This document shows, one piece after another, positions 29,662 through 37,893 of a stretch of 64,000 bases of DNA; position 1 is the stretch's first letter; each line of letters opens with the position of its first letter. Location: NCBI RefSeq assembly GCF_001277255.1, contig NZ_CP012264.1, positions 3,286,001-3,350,000 on the forward strand. The letters run 5' to 3'. A model generated the notes under the pieces. The model saw only the letters and a list, made by a program, of their open reading frames with translations, was not told where the DNA came from and did no database searches. Position numbers and translations under genes: made by a program. Origin of the DNA: Cronobacter condimenti 1330. Its GTDB lineage: Bacteria > Pseudomonadota > Gammaproteobacteria > Enterobacterales > Enterobacteriaceae.

Positions 29662-30093
29662 TCAGCAGGAAAATGCAGACGTGCACGGCGGCGCACGGGT
29701 ATCGGGCCAGAGCCTCGGGAAGAAACGCCAGTGTCTGGCGACAGGCCGGGGAACCGGCATCTGGAGGCGTTGCAGAATAAAAGAAACCAGCAGTACCAGC
29801 GCCAGCAGCAGCCCTGGGACATGCGCCAGCAGAACGCAGTAGCCGCACGCTTCGGCATGGTCAACAGGGATTTTCGCAGGCGACGGGGCGGGCATGTCGT
29901 GATGCATTGTCGCATGCATCGCGGGCTTATCGTCCATCGGCATGGTGTGGTGCATGCCGGGCATGGCGCTCATGGGATCTTTCTGAAGACTGACTGAGAT
30001 GAGCGGCGCCACTACAATCAGCAGGATCGCAAACAGCGCAAGCATGGCTGCGCGATAGCGAAACACTGACTGATAAAAGACGTTGTTGCCCAC
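29662..30093 (-). CDS. DUF2946 family membrane protein
   Basis: This is a 143-residue protein with an N-terminal membrane segment (AMLALFAILLIVVAPLISVSL), a Met/His-rich loop (MSAMPGMHHTMPMDDKP and more), a CxxC-like ACGYCVLL motif at the start of a second membrane segment, and a Pro/Arg-rich tail. This pattern fits the DUF2946 family, often found near copper or heme genes. The function is unknown. The called start is GTG at 30093 with GGAGGT only 3 bases away, so the start is uncertain; the ATG at codon 17 is an alternative. It is 54 bases upstream of the PepSY gene in the same direction and probably co-transcribed. Confidence 0.7.
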   Translation of the reverse strand: MGNNVFYQSVFRYRAAMLALFAILLIVVAPLISVSLQKDPMSAMPGMHHTMPMDDKPAMHATMHHDMPAPSPAKIPVDHAEACGYCVLLAHVPGLLLALVLLVSFILQRLQMPVPRPVARHWRFFPRLWPDTRAPPCTSAFSC

Positions 30094-30194
30094 TGCACCT
30101 CCAGAAATGGAGGCTTATTGTAAATGATTTAACGCCAGAAGGTTAACGCAAAGGAAAAGAAACGCGACTTCTTTACCTGGTGCGACAACGTCAA

Positions 30195-30225
30195 ACAAAA
30201 AAAGGGCCAGCCCGCAGGCCAGCCC
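30195..30225 (-). terminator. Terminator of the rpsP-rimM-trmD-rplS operon
   Basis: On the minus strand two GGGCTGGCC arms pair with two G-U wobbles and are followed by TTTTTTTG. It lies about 30 bases after the rplS stop. Confidence 0.8.
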
Positions 30226-30255
30226 TTTTTATATCGGATGTCGCTTAAGCGAATC

Positions 30256-30603
30256 TTAGTTAAGACGCTCTTTGATACGAGCAGACTTACCAGTACGCTC
30301 ACGCAGGTAGTACAGTTTAGCTTTACGTACAGCACCACGACGTTTAACAGCAATGCTGTCAACTACCGGAGAGTGAGTCTGGAAGACACGCTCAACGCCT
30401 TCGCCGTTGGAGATTTTGCGAACAGTGAATGCAGAGTGCAGACCGCGGTTACGGATAGCGATAACCACGCCCTCGAATGCCTGCAGACGTTTTTTGGAAC
30501 CTTCAACAACCCATACTTTCACTTCCACGGTATCACCCGGACGGAAGGAAGGTACGTCCTGCTTCATCTGCTCTTGTTCAATTTGCTTAATAATGTTGCT
30601 CAT
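30256..30603 (-). CDS. rplS: 50S ribosomal protein L19
   Basis: This 115-residue ribosomal protein of the large subunit lies at the 30S-50S interface. The typical motifs FRPGDTVEVKVWVVEGSKKR and GVERVFQTHSP are present. It is the last gene of the operon, 45 bases after trmD. The length equals that of E. coli. Confidence 0.98.
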   Translation of the reverse strand: MSNIIKQIEQEQMKQDVPSFRPGDTVEVKVWVVEGSKKRLQAFEGVVIAIRNRGLHSAFTVRKISNGEGVERVFQTHSPVVDSIAVKRRGAVRKAKLYYLRERTGKSARIKERLN

Positions 30604-30648
30604 AATTTAATCTCTTATCCTGGGTAAACTGATGTTTCGGGTAGCGGC

Positions 30649-31422
30649 TTACGCGTCGCCAGTCCCATCATGTCTATGTTGCTGTTGTGCGTGTTCACGT
30701 TTGAACTCCGCCAGCAACTTTGCTTGCTCTTCAGTCAGAGCCAGGTTTTCCAGAAGTTCAGGTCTTCTAAGCCAGGTACGGCCCAGCGACTGCTTCAGGC
30801 GCCAGCGTCTGATTTCGGCATGGTTCCCCGACAGTAAAACCGACGGTACTTCCATCCCTTCTAACACTTCAGGCCGGGTATAGTGCGGACAATCCAGCAA
30901 CCCGTCGGCAAAAGAGTCTTCCGTTGCCGACGCCTCGTGACCCAGTACACCGGGAATAAACCTGGCGACAGAATCAATCAGCGTCATGGCGGGTAGCTCG
31001 CCACCACTGAGAACGTAATCGCCGATTGACCATTCTTCGTCAATTTCGGTCTGAATTACGCGCTCGTCTATCCCTTCGTAGCGGCCACAAACCAGAATTA
31101 ATTTCTCGTTCGTCGCAAGCTCGCTGACGCCCGCTTGATCAAGCTTGCGTCCCTGAGGTGAAAGGTAAATCACCTTTGCGCCCTCGCCTGCCGCGGCTTT
31201 CGCTGCGTGAATGGCGTCCCGCAAGGGTTGCACCATCATTAGCATCCCCGGTCCGCCGCCGTAGGGCCTGTCGTCCACGGTACGGTGCCGGTCGTGCGTG
31301 AAGTCGCGAGGACTCCAGCTATCGATGCTCAGCAGGCCATTTTTTACTGCCCGGCTAGTTACCCCGTAATCGGTAATCGCGCGGAACATCTCAGGAAACA
31401 GGCTGATTATGCCAATCCACAT
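30649..31422 (-). CDS. trmD: tRNA (guanine(37)-N1)-methyltransferase
   Basis: This 257-residue SPOUT-class methyltransferase makes m1G37 in tRNAs reading CNN and GGN-type codons and prevents frameshifting. The trefoil-knot SAM site is visible (LVCGRYEGIDERV and YVLSGGELPAMTLID). It is two residues longer than the E. coli protein at the His/Gln-rich C-terminus. It is the third gene of the operon, 30 bases after rimM. Confidence 0.98.
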   Translation of the reverse strand: MWIGIISLFPEMFRAITDYGVTSRAVKNGLLSIDSWSPRDFTHDRHRTVDDRPYGGGPGMLMMVQPLRDAIHAAKAAAGEGAKVIYLSPQGRKLDQAGVSELATNEKLILVCGRYEGIDERVIQTEIDEEWSIGDYVLSGGELPAMTLIDSVARFIPGVLGHEASATEDSFADGLLDCPHYTRPEVLEGMEVPSVLLSGNHAEIRRWRLKQSLGRTWLRRPELLENLALTEEQAKLLAEFKREHAQQQHRHDGTGDA

Positions 31423-31452
31423 AGCGCCGTTTATTACCGTTTGTCCGGAGGT

Positions 31453-32001
31453 TTAAAAACCAGGATCCCAATCTACTTCAATCGTTTGAGTAGCGAGATC
31501 GACTTTCTTGATAACCTGCCCATCGAGGAACGGAAGTAACCGCTCCTTGATACCAAACGCATCTTTCAGGTTTGCCTTCACGACGAGAACGTCGTTCGAC
31601 CCGGTTTCCATCATATCGATGACTTTACCGAGGCTATACCCTTCTGTAGTGACCACCTGGCAACCAATAAGGTCTTTCCAGTAATAGTCGCCCTCTTCGA
31701 GGTCCGGCAACTGCGAGGAATCGACGACAATTTCGCAATTAGTCAACAGATTCGCGGCATCACGATCGTCAACGCCTTTCAGCTTGATGATGATGTCCTG
31801 ATTGTGGTGCTTCCAGCTTTCCAGCTGTACTTGCTGCCACTGACCCGCCTGCTGGATAAACCAGGGCTGATAGTCAAAAATGCTTTCGGCGTCTTCGGTG
31901 GAGGAAAACACTCTGAGCCAACCACGAATGCCGTAACAAGAACCCATTTTCCCAAGAACAATCGGGTTAACTGGGGTTTTAGCGGCGTCTTGCTTGCTCA
32001 T
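31453..32001 (-). CDS. rimM: 16S rRNA maturation factor RimM
   Basis: This 182-residue 30S assembly factor acts on the S19/S13 head region. The N-terminal RimM domain (LGKMGSCYGIRGWLRVFSST) is followed by a PRC-barrel ending in EVDWDPGF. Two ATG codons lie upstream of the chosen one (32010 and 32004). 32001 gives the E. coli-like MSKQ start. It sits 18 bases after rpsP. Confidence 0.96.
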   Translation of the reverse strand: MSKQDAAKTPVNPIVLGKMGSCYGIRGWLRVFSSTEDAESIFDYQPWFIQQAGQWQQVQLESWKHHNQDIIIKLKGVDDRDAANLLTNCEIVVDSSQLPDLEEGDYYWKDLIGCQVVTTEGYSLGKVIDMMETGSNDVLVVKANLKDAFGIKERLLPFLDGQVIKKVDLATQTIEVDWDPGF

Positions 32002-32019
32002 CATGACCACCGTGACAGA

Positions 32020-32268
32020 TTAAGCTGCTTTTTTTGCTTCTTTGATCAGCGCGGAAACGCGATCGGAAACGGTAGCGCCCTGGCCAACCCAGTGCTCAAT
32101 ACGGTCCAGATCCAGGCGGGTGCCTTCTTCTTTCTCGTTCGCAAGCGGGTTGAAGAAACCAACGCGCTCAATGAAGCGACCGTTGCGTGCATTACGGCTA
32201 TCAGTAACGACAACCTGGTAGAACGGACGCTTTTTAGCGCCGTGACGAGCTAAACGAATAGTTACCAT
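32020..32268 (-). CDS. rpsP: 30S ribosomal protein S16
   Basis: This 82-residue small-subunit protein starts MVTIRLARHGAKKRPFYQVV, the family signature. It is the first gene of the rpsP-rimM-trmD-rplS operon. A hairpin with a T-rich tail sits directly before its ribosome-binding site (AAGAGGAT). Confidence 0.98.
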   Translation of the reverse strand: MVTIRLARHGAKKRPFYQVVVTDSRNARNGRFIERVGFFNPLANEKEEGTRLDLDRIEHWVGQGATVSDRVSALIKEAKKAA

Positions 32269-32284
32269 AACATCCTCTTGTGTG

Positions 32285-32322
32285 AATAAAACAACCGGGC
32301 CCCATCGAGGAACGGAGCCCGG
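32285..32322 (-). promoter_or_regulatory. Attenuator-like hairpin in the rpsP leader
   Basis: On the minus strand CCGGGCTCC/GGGGCCCGG forms a 9-bp stem with one G-U pair and a 10-base loop, followed by TTGTTTTATT, all between the promoter and the rpsP start. It has the form of a terminator inside the leader and could set operon read-through. Confidence 0.6.
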
Positions 32323-32344
32323 GTGTCATATTAAAAGCCCGAAA

Positions 32345-32372
32345 ATTTTACTGATTTCTGGGGAAAAAGCAA
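32345..32372 (-). promoter_or_regulatory. Promoter of the rpsP operon
   Basis: On the minus strand TTGCTT and TAAAAT are separated by 16 bases, about 75 bases upstream of rpsP, in the 260-base gap after ffh. I see no other gene in that gap. Confidence 0.6.
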
Positions 32373-32528
32373 TCTGCATATACCAACAGAGGACAATCAG
32401 GCGTATATCGTTGCAGCCAGTTTCGTCACGGCGTGCGCGCAGGAAGCGGAGCGTACACGCAGTGCGTGAGCATTCCGAGCATACCCGGGAGCGAAAATGG
32501 CAAATAAGATAGCCTGATTTTTCTCTGT

Positions 32529-33890
32529 TTAGCGGCCCGGGAAGCCTGGCGGCATCATGCCCTTCATGCCACGCATCATCTTCGCCATCCCGCCTTTCTT
32601 CATCTTCTTCATCATGCGTTGCATGTCATCGAACTGTTTCAGAAGGCGGTTCACATCCTGCACCTGCATGCCGCAACCCGCCGCGATGCGGCGCTTACGG
32701 GAACCTTTGATGATTTCCGGTTTTGCGCGCTCTTTCATCGTCATTGAGTTAATGATCGCCTCCATGCGCACCAGAATTTTGTCATCCATCTGCGATTTCA
32801 CGTTGTCAGGCAGTTGCCCCATGCCCGGCAGCTTGCCCATCAGGCTCGCCATGCCGCCCATGTTCTTCATCTGCTTGAGCTGCTCAAGGAAATCGTTAAG
32901 GTCAAAACCGTCGCCTTTTTTAAGCTTGGTGGCGAGTTTCTCCGCCTGGGCGCGATCGACTTTGCTTTCGATATCTTCGATAAGCGACAGTACGTCACCC
33001 ATACCGAGAATACGCGAGGCGATACGGTCAGGATGGAACGGCTCCAGCGCTTCGGTTTTCTCACCGACACCCAGGAATTTAATCGGTTTGCCAGTGATAT
33101 GACGAATAGAGAGTGCCGCACCGCCACGGGCGTCACCGTCGACTTTCGTCAGTACGACGCCGGTCAGCGGCAGCGCTTCATTAAAAGCTTTTGCCGTGTT
33201 GGCGGCGTCCTGGCCGGTCATCGCATCGACAACAAACAGCGTTTCGACGGGCTTGATAGACGCATGAACCTGCTTGATTTCGTCCATCATCGCTTCGTCA
33301 ACGTGCAGACGACCGGCAGTATCCACCAGCAGCACGTCGTAGAACTTAAGCTTCGCTTCTTTTAGCGCCGCATTAACGATATCGACAGGTTTTTGCGCGA
33401 CGTCGGACGGGAAGAAATCCACGCCTACCTGCTGCGCCAGCGTTTCAAGTTGTTTGATAGCCGCCGGACGATAAACGTCCGCAGACACCACCAGCACCTT
33501 TTTCTTGTGCTTTTCGCGCAGGAATTTGCCGAGCTTACCGACGCTGGTCGTTTTACCCGCCCCCTGCAAACCCGCCATCAGCACCACAGCCGGTGGTTGC
33601 GCGGCCAGGTTGAGGCTCTGGTTCTCTTCGCCCATCGCCGCCACCAGTTCGTTTCGAACAATCTTCACGAACTCCTGGCCTGGCGTCAGGCTTTTATTAA
33701 CCTCATGCCCTACCGCTTTCTCTTTAACGCGGTTGATGAAGTCACGCACTACCGGCAGCGCAACGTCCGCCTCCAGCAGCGCCATGCGCACTTCGCGCAG
33801 GGTCTCTTTAATGTTGTCTTCAGTCAGGCGCCCACGGCCGCTGATATTGCGCAGCGTGCGCGACAAACGGTCAGTTAAATTATCAAACAT
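32529..33890 (-). CDS. ffh: Signal recognition particle protein Ffh
   Basis: This 453-residue GTPase binds 4.5S RNA and directs ribosomes making membrane proteins to FtsY. It has an N domain (~1-90), a G domain with GLQGAGKTTSVGKL, DTAGR and TKVDGDARGG, and a methionine-rich M domain ending GMKGMMPPGFPGR. The ATG at 33890 is the family start, although the frame is open 14 codons further. It is divergent from ypjD. Confidence 0.98.
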   Translation of the reverse strand: MFDNLTDRLSRTLRNISGRGRLTEDNIKETLREVRMALLEADVALPVVRDFINRVKEKAVGHEVNKSLTPGQEFVKIVRNELVAAMGEENQSLNLAAQPPAVVLMAGLQGAGKTTSVGKLGKFLREKHKKKVLVVSADVYRPAAIKQLETLAQQVGVDFFPSDVAQKPVDIVNAALKEAKLKFYDVLLVDTAGRLHVDEAMMDEIKQVHASIKPVETLFVVDAMTGQDAANTAKAFNEALPLTGVVLTKVDGDARGGAALSIRHITGKPIKFLGVGEKTEALEPFHPDRIASRILGMGDVLSLIEDIESKVDRAQAEKLATKLKKGDGFDLNDFLEQLKQMKNMGGMASLMGKLPGMGQLPDNVKSQMDDKILVRMEAIINSMTMKERAKPEIIKGSRKRRIAAGCGMQVQDVNRLLKQFDDMQRMMKKMKKGGMAKMMRGMKGMMPPGFPGR

Positions 33891-34052
33891 GATCTCTTGC
33901 CCAAGGGTAACTTTAGGCCGCCGCAGCGACACCGAGTAAGAATGTGGCGCAGTATAACATGAAGCCGCCCTGGTTGTGATGCAACGGTTGGAGCAGGCGG
34001 CGCGTAACGCTATACTGCTTCTCTTTCTCTTCTGGCTAATCCGACATCCTAT

Positions 34053-34844
34053 ATGCCTGTTTTTTCACTGCTGGCGCTTGTCGCCTACTCGGTAAGCCTG
34101 GCGCTTATCATTCCCGGCCTGCTTCGCAAGAACAGTGCGTGGCGTCGCCTTGCGATACTTTCGGCGGTGATAGCGCTAGTCTGCCACGCCGTGGCGCTGG
34201 AAAGTCGAATTTTCCCGGACGGCAGCGGCGGGCAAAATCTTAGCCTGCTGAACGTGGGTTCGCTGGTCAGTCTGATGATCTGTACCGTGATGACCATTGT
34301 CGCCTCGAAAAATCGCGGCTGGCTGTTGCTACCGATTGTCTATGCTTTCGCGCTGATAAATCTGGCGTTCGCGACATTCGTGCCTAACGAATACATCACG
34401 CATCTGGAAACCACGCCCGGCATGATGGTGCATATCGGCCTGTCGCTCTTCTCTTATGCGACGCTGATTATCGCCGCGCTCTATGCACTACAACTGGCGT
34501 GGATAGACTATCTGCTGAAAAATAAAAAGCTGGTTTTCAGCGCAGAGATGCCGCCGTTAATGGGCATAGAGCGCAAAATGTTTCATATTACCCAGGTCGG
34601 CGTCGTACTGCTGACGCTCACGCTCTGCACCGGTTTGTTCTATCTTCACAACATGTTCAGCATGGAAAATATCGACAAAGCGGTGTTATCCATCGTGGCA
34701 TGGTTTGTCTATATCATCCTGCTCTGGGGACACTATCATGAAGGCTGGCGTGGCCGCCGCGTGGTGTGGTTTAACGTGGCAGGCGCCGCATTGCTGACGC
34801 TGGCCTACTTCGGCAGCCGGGTCATTCAACAATTCGCCGGTTAA
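34053..34844 (+). CDS. ypjD: CcsA-like inner membrane protein YpjD
   Basis: This 263-residue polytopic protein has about eight hydrophobic helices. It belongs to the cytochrome-c assembly (CcsA/HemX-like) family, with conserved histidines in helices (VCHAVALES, HIGLSLFSYATL, LLWGHYHEGW). The role in E. coli is not settled. It is upstream of the CNNM-type protein gene yfjD with a 19-base gap, so the two are probably co-transcribed and perhaps linked to divalent-metal homeostasis. No clear ribosome-binding site precedes the ATG. Confidence 0.9.
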   Translation: MPVFSLLALVAYSVSLALIIPGLLRKNSAWRRLAILSAVIALVCHAVALESRIFPDGSGGQNLSLLNVGSLVSLMICTVMTIVASKNRGWLLLPIVYAFALINLAFATFVPNEYITHLETTPGMMVHIGLSLFSYATLIIAALYALQLAWIDYLLKNKKLVFSAEMPPLMGIERKMFHITQVGVVLLTLTLCTGLFYLHNMFSMENIDKAVLSIVAWFVYIILLWGHYHEGWRGRRVVWFNVAGAALLTLAYFGSRVIQQFAG

Positions 34845-34863
34845 ACATCTAAGGACAACGCGT

Positions 34864-36153
34864 TTGGAACATATCTCAACCACCACACTCATCATTACGC
34901 TTATCGTGATGGTGGTGGTCTCCGCTTACTTCTCCGGTTCCGAAACCGGGATGATGACCCTCAACCGCTACCGGCTGCGCCACTTGTCAAAGCAGGGCAA
35001 CCGCGCCGCTAAACGTGTGGAACGTCTGCTGCGCAAGCCCGACCGCCTGATAAGCCTGGTGTTAATCGGTAACAACCTGGTCAACATTCTCGCCTCAGCG
35101 CTGGCGACGATCGTCGGCATGCGCCTTTATGGCGACGCGGGCGTGGCTATCGCCACCGGTGTGCTTACCTTCGTGGTGCTGATTTTCGCAGAAGTTCTGC
35201 CGAAAACGGTCGCGGCACTCTACCCGGAAAAAGTCGCCTTCCCGAGCAGCTTCCTGCTGGGGCCGCTGCAAATCGTCATGATGCCGTTAGTCTGGCTGCT
35301 GAATATTATTACCCGCATGCTGATGCGCATGGTCGGCATCAAAGCGGATAACGTCGTCAGCGCCGCGCTTAGCAAAGATGAGCTGCGCACCATCGTAAAC
35401 GAATCGCGCTCGATGATTTCACGCCGCAATCAGGACATGCTGCTGTCGGTGTTGGATCTGGAAAAAGTGAGCGTCAGCGACATCATGGTGCCACGCAACG
35501 ATATCGTGGGCATTGATATCAACGACGACTGGAAATCCATTGTTCGCCAGCTTACCCATTCGCCGCACGGGCGCATTGTTCTCTACCGCGAGTCGCTCGA
35601 CGATGCCATCGGCATGCTGCGCATTCGTGAAGCCTGGCGACAGATGAACGAGAAAAAAGAGTTCACCAAAGAGGTCATGCTGCGCGCCGCTGATGAAATT
35701 TATTACGTGCCGGAAGGGACGCCGCTTAGCGTCCAGTTGGTCAAATTCCAGCGTAATAAAAAGAAAGTGGGTCTGGTCGTTAACGAATATGGCGATATTC
35801 AGGGGCTGGTGACGGTCGAAGATATTCTTGAAGAGATTGTCGGGGACTTCACCACATCGATGTCACCGACGCTTGCTGAAGAAGTGACACCGCAAAACGA
35901 CGGCTCGGTCATTATCGAGGGGGGTGCCAACGTGCGTGAAATCAACAAAGCCTTCAACTGGCGACTGCCAGAAGAAGAAGCGCGTACGGTCAACGGCATG
36001 ATCCTCGAAGCGCTGGAGGACATCCCCTCTGCCGGCATTCGTTTGCGCCTGCACCACTACGATATCGATATCCTGGATGTGCAGGAGAACATGATTAAGC
36101 AGGTACGGATAACGCCGGTAAAACCCCTGCGCGATAGCGTAGAAGGCCATTAA
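34864..36153 (+). CDS. yfjD: CNNM/HlyC-CorC family membrane protein (CorB-like)
   Basis: This is a 429-residue protein: an N-terminal DUF21 membrane domain (~1-180) with SAYFSGSETGMMTLNRYR, a pair of CBS domains (~200-330), and a C-terminal CorC_HlyC transporter-associated domain. Relatives include Salmonella CorB and eukaryotic CNNM proteins, linked to Mg2+ or Co2+ efflux. The start is a TTG at 34864 with AAGGA 8 bases upstream. No ATG is available before the first helix. Confidence 0.9.
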   Translation: MEHISTTTLIITLIVMVVVSAYFSGSETGMMTLNRYRLRHLSKQGNRAAKRVERLLRKPDRLISLVLIGNNLVNILASALATIVGMRLYGDAGVAIATGVLTFVVLIFAEVLPKTVAALYPEKVAFPSSFLLGPLQIVMMPLVWLLNIITRMLMRMVGIKADNVVSAALSKDELRTIVNESRSMISRRNQDMLLSVLDLEKVSVSDIMVPRNDIVGIDINDDWKSIVRQLTHSPHGRIVLYRESLDDAIGMLRIREAWRQMNEKKEFTKEVMLRAADEIYYVPEGTPLSVQLVKFQRNKKKVGLVVNEYGDIQGLVTVEDILEEIVGDFTTSMSPTLAEEVTPQNDGSVIIEGGANVREINKAFNWRLPEEEARTVNGMILEALEDIPSAGIRLRLHHYDIDILDVQENMIKQVRITPVKPLRDSVEGH

Positions 36154-36170
36154 CCGCCGCAACGCATTAA

Positions 36171-36199
36171 AAAAGGCCAGTCGATGACTGGCCTTTTTT
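36171..36199. terminator. Bidirectional terminator between yfjD and grpE
   Basis: A perfect 8-bp stem GGCCAGTC/GACTGGCC with a 3-base loop has an A-run on one side and a T-run on the other. It serves both convergent genes. Confidence 0.9.
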
Positions 36200-36212
36200 C
36201 TTACTGCGCGGC

Positions 36213-36806
36213 TTACGCCTTCGCTTTCGCGACGGTCACCATCGCGGCGCGAATGGTCCGGCCGTTCAGGGTATAGCCTTTTTGCATCACAGCCAGCACG
36301 TGGTTCGGAGAAACCTCTTCCGATTCCACCATTGCAATGGCCTGATGTACGTTCGGATCCAGCGGCACGTTCGTGTCGGCAACCACTTCCACACCGAACT
36401 TGCGTACCACGTCCAGCATAGATTTCAGGGTCAGCTCAATCCCTTCCACCATGGCAGACATATCCTGGCTTTCTTTATTCGCCACTTCGAGCGCGCGATC
36501 GAGGCTGTCGATAACCGGCAGCAGCTCGTTGATGAATTTCTCCAGCGCGAATTTATGCGCCTTCTCGATGTCCTGCTCAGTACGGCGGCGCAGGTTTTCC
36601 ATCTCCGCTTTAATGCGCAGCACGCTGTCGCGCTCGCGGGTCTGGGCTTGCGCTAATTCCGACTGCAACCGGGCAATCTCTTCATCGCGCGGATCCACCT
36701 GCTCAGCAGATTCAGCAGACTCTACAGCCTCAACCTCTTCATGCTGCTCCGTGACGATCTCTTCCGGGGCTTGCCCGTCAGGCGTTTTCTGTTCTTTACT
36801 ACTCAT
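36213..36806 (-). CDS. grpE: Nucleotide exchange factor GrpE
   Basis: This 197-residue co-chaperone releases ADP from DnaK. A disordered acidic N-terminus (~1-40) is followed by a long coiled coil (~40-90), a four-helix dimer bundle and a C-terminal beta domain ending with GRTIRAAMVTVAKAKA. It has a near-perfect sigma-32 promoter and works with clpB, also in this window, in heat-shock protein rescue. Confidence 0.97.
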   Translation of the reverse strand: MSSKEQKTPDGQAPEEIVTEQHEEVEAVESAESAEQVDPRDEEIARLQSELAQAQTRERDSVLRIKAEMENLRRRTEQDIEKAHKFALEKFINELLPVIDSLDRALEVANKESQDMSAMVEGIELTLKSMLDVVRKFGVEVVADTNVPLDPNVHQAIAMVESEEVSPNHVLAVMQKGYTLNGRTIRAAMVTVAKAKA

Positions 36807-36848
36807 GAAATTCTCCGCGTTTGTGCATTCGTATCGCTAACCTGGATT

Positions 36849-36877
36849 ATTATGGGGATCAGTTTGCGGGTTTCAAG
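36849..36877 (-). promoter_or_regulatory. Sigma-32 heat-shock promoter of grpE
   Basis: On the minus strand CTTGAAA (36877-36871) and CCCCATAAT (36857-36849) are 13 bases apart, matching the RpoH consensus almost fully. It lies in the divergent grpE-nadK region. Confidence 0.9.
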
Positions 36878-36928
36878 GGAAGCAGACAGATTGTCCCCCT
36901 TTCCACGCCTAGAAGGACGACCAGGAAA

Positions 36929-37807
36929 ATGAATAACCATTTCAACTGCATCGGTATTGTCGGACATCCGCGCCATCCTACCGCGCTGACGACGCATGAA
37001 ATGCTCTGGCGCTGGCTCTGTGAGAGCGGCTATGACGTGATTATCGAGCAGCAAATCGCCGAAGAGTTAAAGCTCAGGGACGCCCGCACCGGGACGCTCG
37101 CGGAAATCGGCCAACAGGCGGATCTGGCCGTTGTGGTGGGCGGCGACGGCAATATGCTTGGCGCCGCACGCGTGCTGGCGCGCTATGATATCAGCGTGAT
37201 CGGCATTAACCGCGGCAACCTCGGTTTCCTTACCGACCTTGACCCGGACAATGCCCAGCAGCAACTGGCGGATGTACTCGAAGGCCACTACATCCGCGAG
37301 CAGCGCTTTTTGCTGGAGGCGCAGGTATGCCAGAAGGATTGCCAGAAACGCATCAGCACCGCCATTAACGAAGTGGTACTGCACCCCGGAAAAGTAGCGC
37401 ACATGATTGAATTTGAAGTCTATATCGATGAAAAATTCGCCTTCTCGCAGCGCTCAGACGGGCTAATCATCTCAACACCCACCGGGTCAACAGCCTATTC
37501 GCTCTCCGCAGGCGGCCCGATTCTGACTCCGTCACTCGACGCCATCACGCTGGTGCCGATGTTTCCGCACACGCTGTCGGCACGCCCGCTGGTCATCAAC
37601 AGCAGCAGCACGATTCGCCTGCGGTTTTCCAACATGCGCAGCGATCTGGAAATCAGCTGTGACAGCCAGATAGCGCTGCCTATCCAGGAGGGCGAAGATG
37701 TCTTTATTCGTCGCTGTGACTATCCGCTCAATCTTATTCACCCTAAAGACTACAGCTATTTCAATACATTAAGCTCAAAACTCGGCTGGTCAAAAAAATT
37801 ATTCTGA
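36929..37807 (+). CDS. nadK: NAD kinase
   Basis: This 292-residue cytosolic enzyme phosphorylates NAD to NADP with ATP. The signature VVVGGDGNMLGAAR, the NRGNLGFLTDL motif and the STPTGSTAYSLSAGG nucleotide site are all present. The start at 36929 has AGGA upstream and gives MNNHFNCIGIVGHPR as in E. coli. The frame is open 36 codons further upstream, across the grpE promoter. It is divergent from grpE and upstream of recN. Confidence 0.98.
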   Translation: MNNHFNCIGIVGHPRHPTALTTHEMLWRWLCESGYDVIIEQQIAEELKLRDARTGTLAEIGQQADLAVVVGGDGNMLGAARVLARYDISVIGINRGNLGFLTDLDPDNAQQQLADVLEGHYIREQRFLLEAQVCQKDCQKRISTAINEVVLHPGKVAHMIEFEVYIDEKFAFSQRSDGLIISTPTGSTAYSLSAGGPILTPSLDAITLVPMFPHTLSARPLVINSSSTIRLRFSNMRSDLEISCDSQIALPIQEGEDVFIRRCDYPLNLIHPKDYSYFNTLSSKLGWSKKLF

Positions 37808-37825
37808 AACGGGCATCAGCCACTT

Positions 37826-37845
37826 TACTGTATATAAAACCAGTT
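37826..37845 (+). promoter_or_regulatory. LexA (SOS) box 1 of recN
   Basis: TACTGTATATAAAACCAGTT has the required CTG-N10-CAG core and is nearly identical to the E. coli recN box. It overlaps the promoter region upstream of recN. Confidence 0.92.
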
Positions 37846-37847
37846 TA

Positions 37848-37867
37848 TACTGTATGCAATTACAGCT
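37848..37867 (+). promoter_or_regulatory. LexA (SOS) box 2 of recN
   Basis: TACTGTATGCAATTACAGCT has a CTG-N10-CAG core and lies two bases after box 1. The tandem arrangement predicts tight SOS control. Confidence 0.88.
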
Positions 37868-37893
37868 CTGTGAGTTTATACAGGAAGGCGGCT

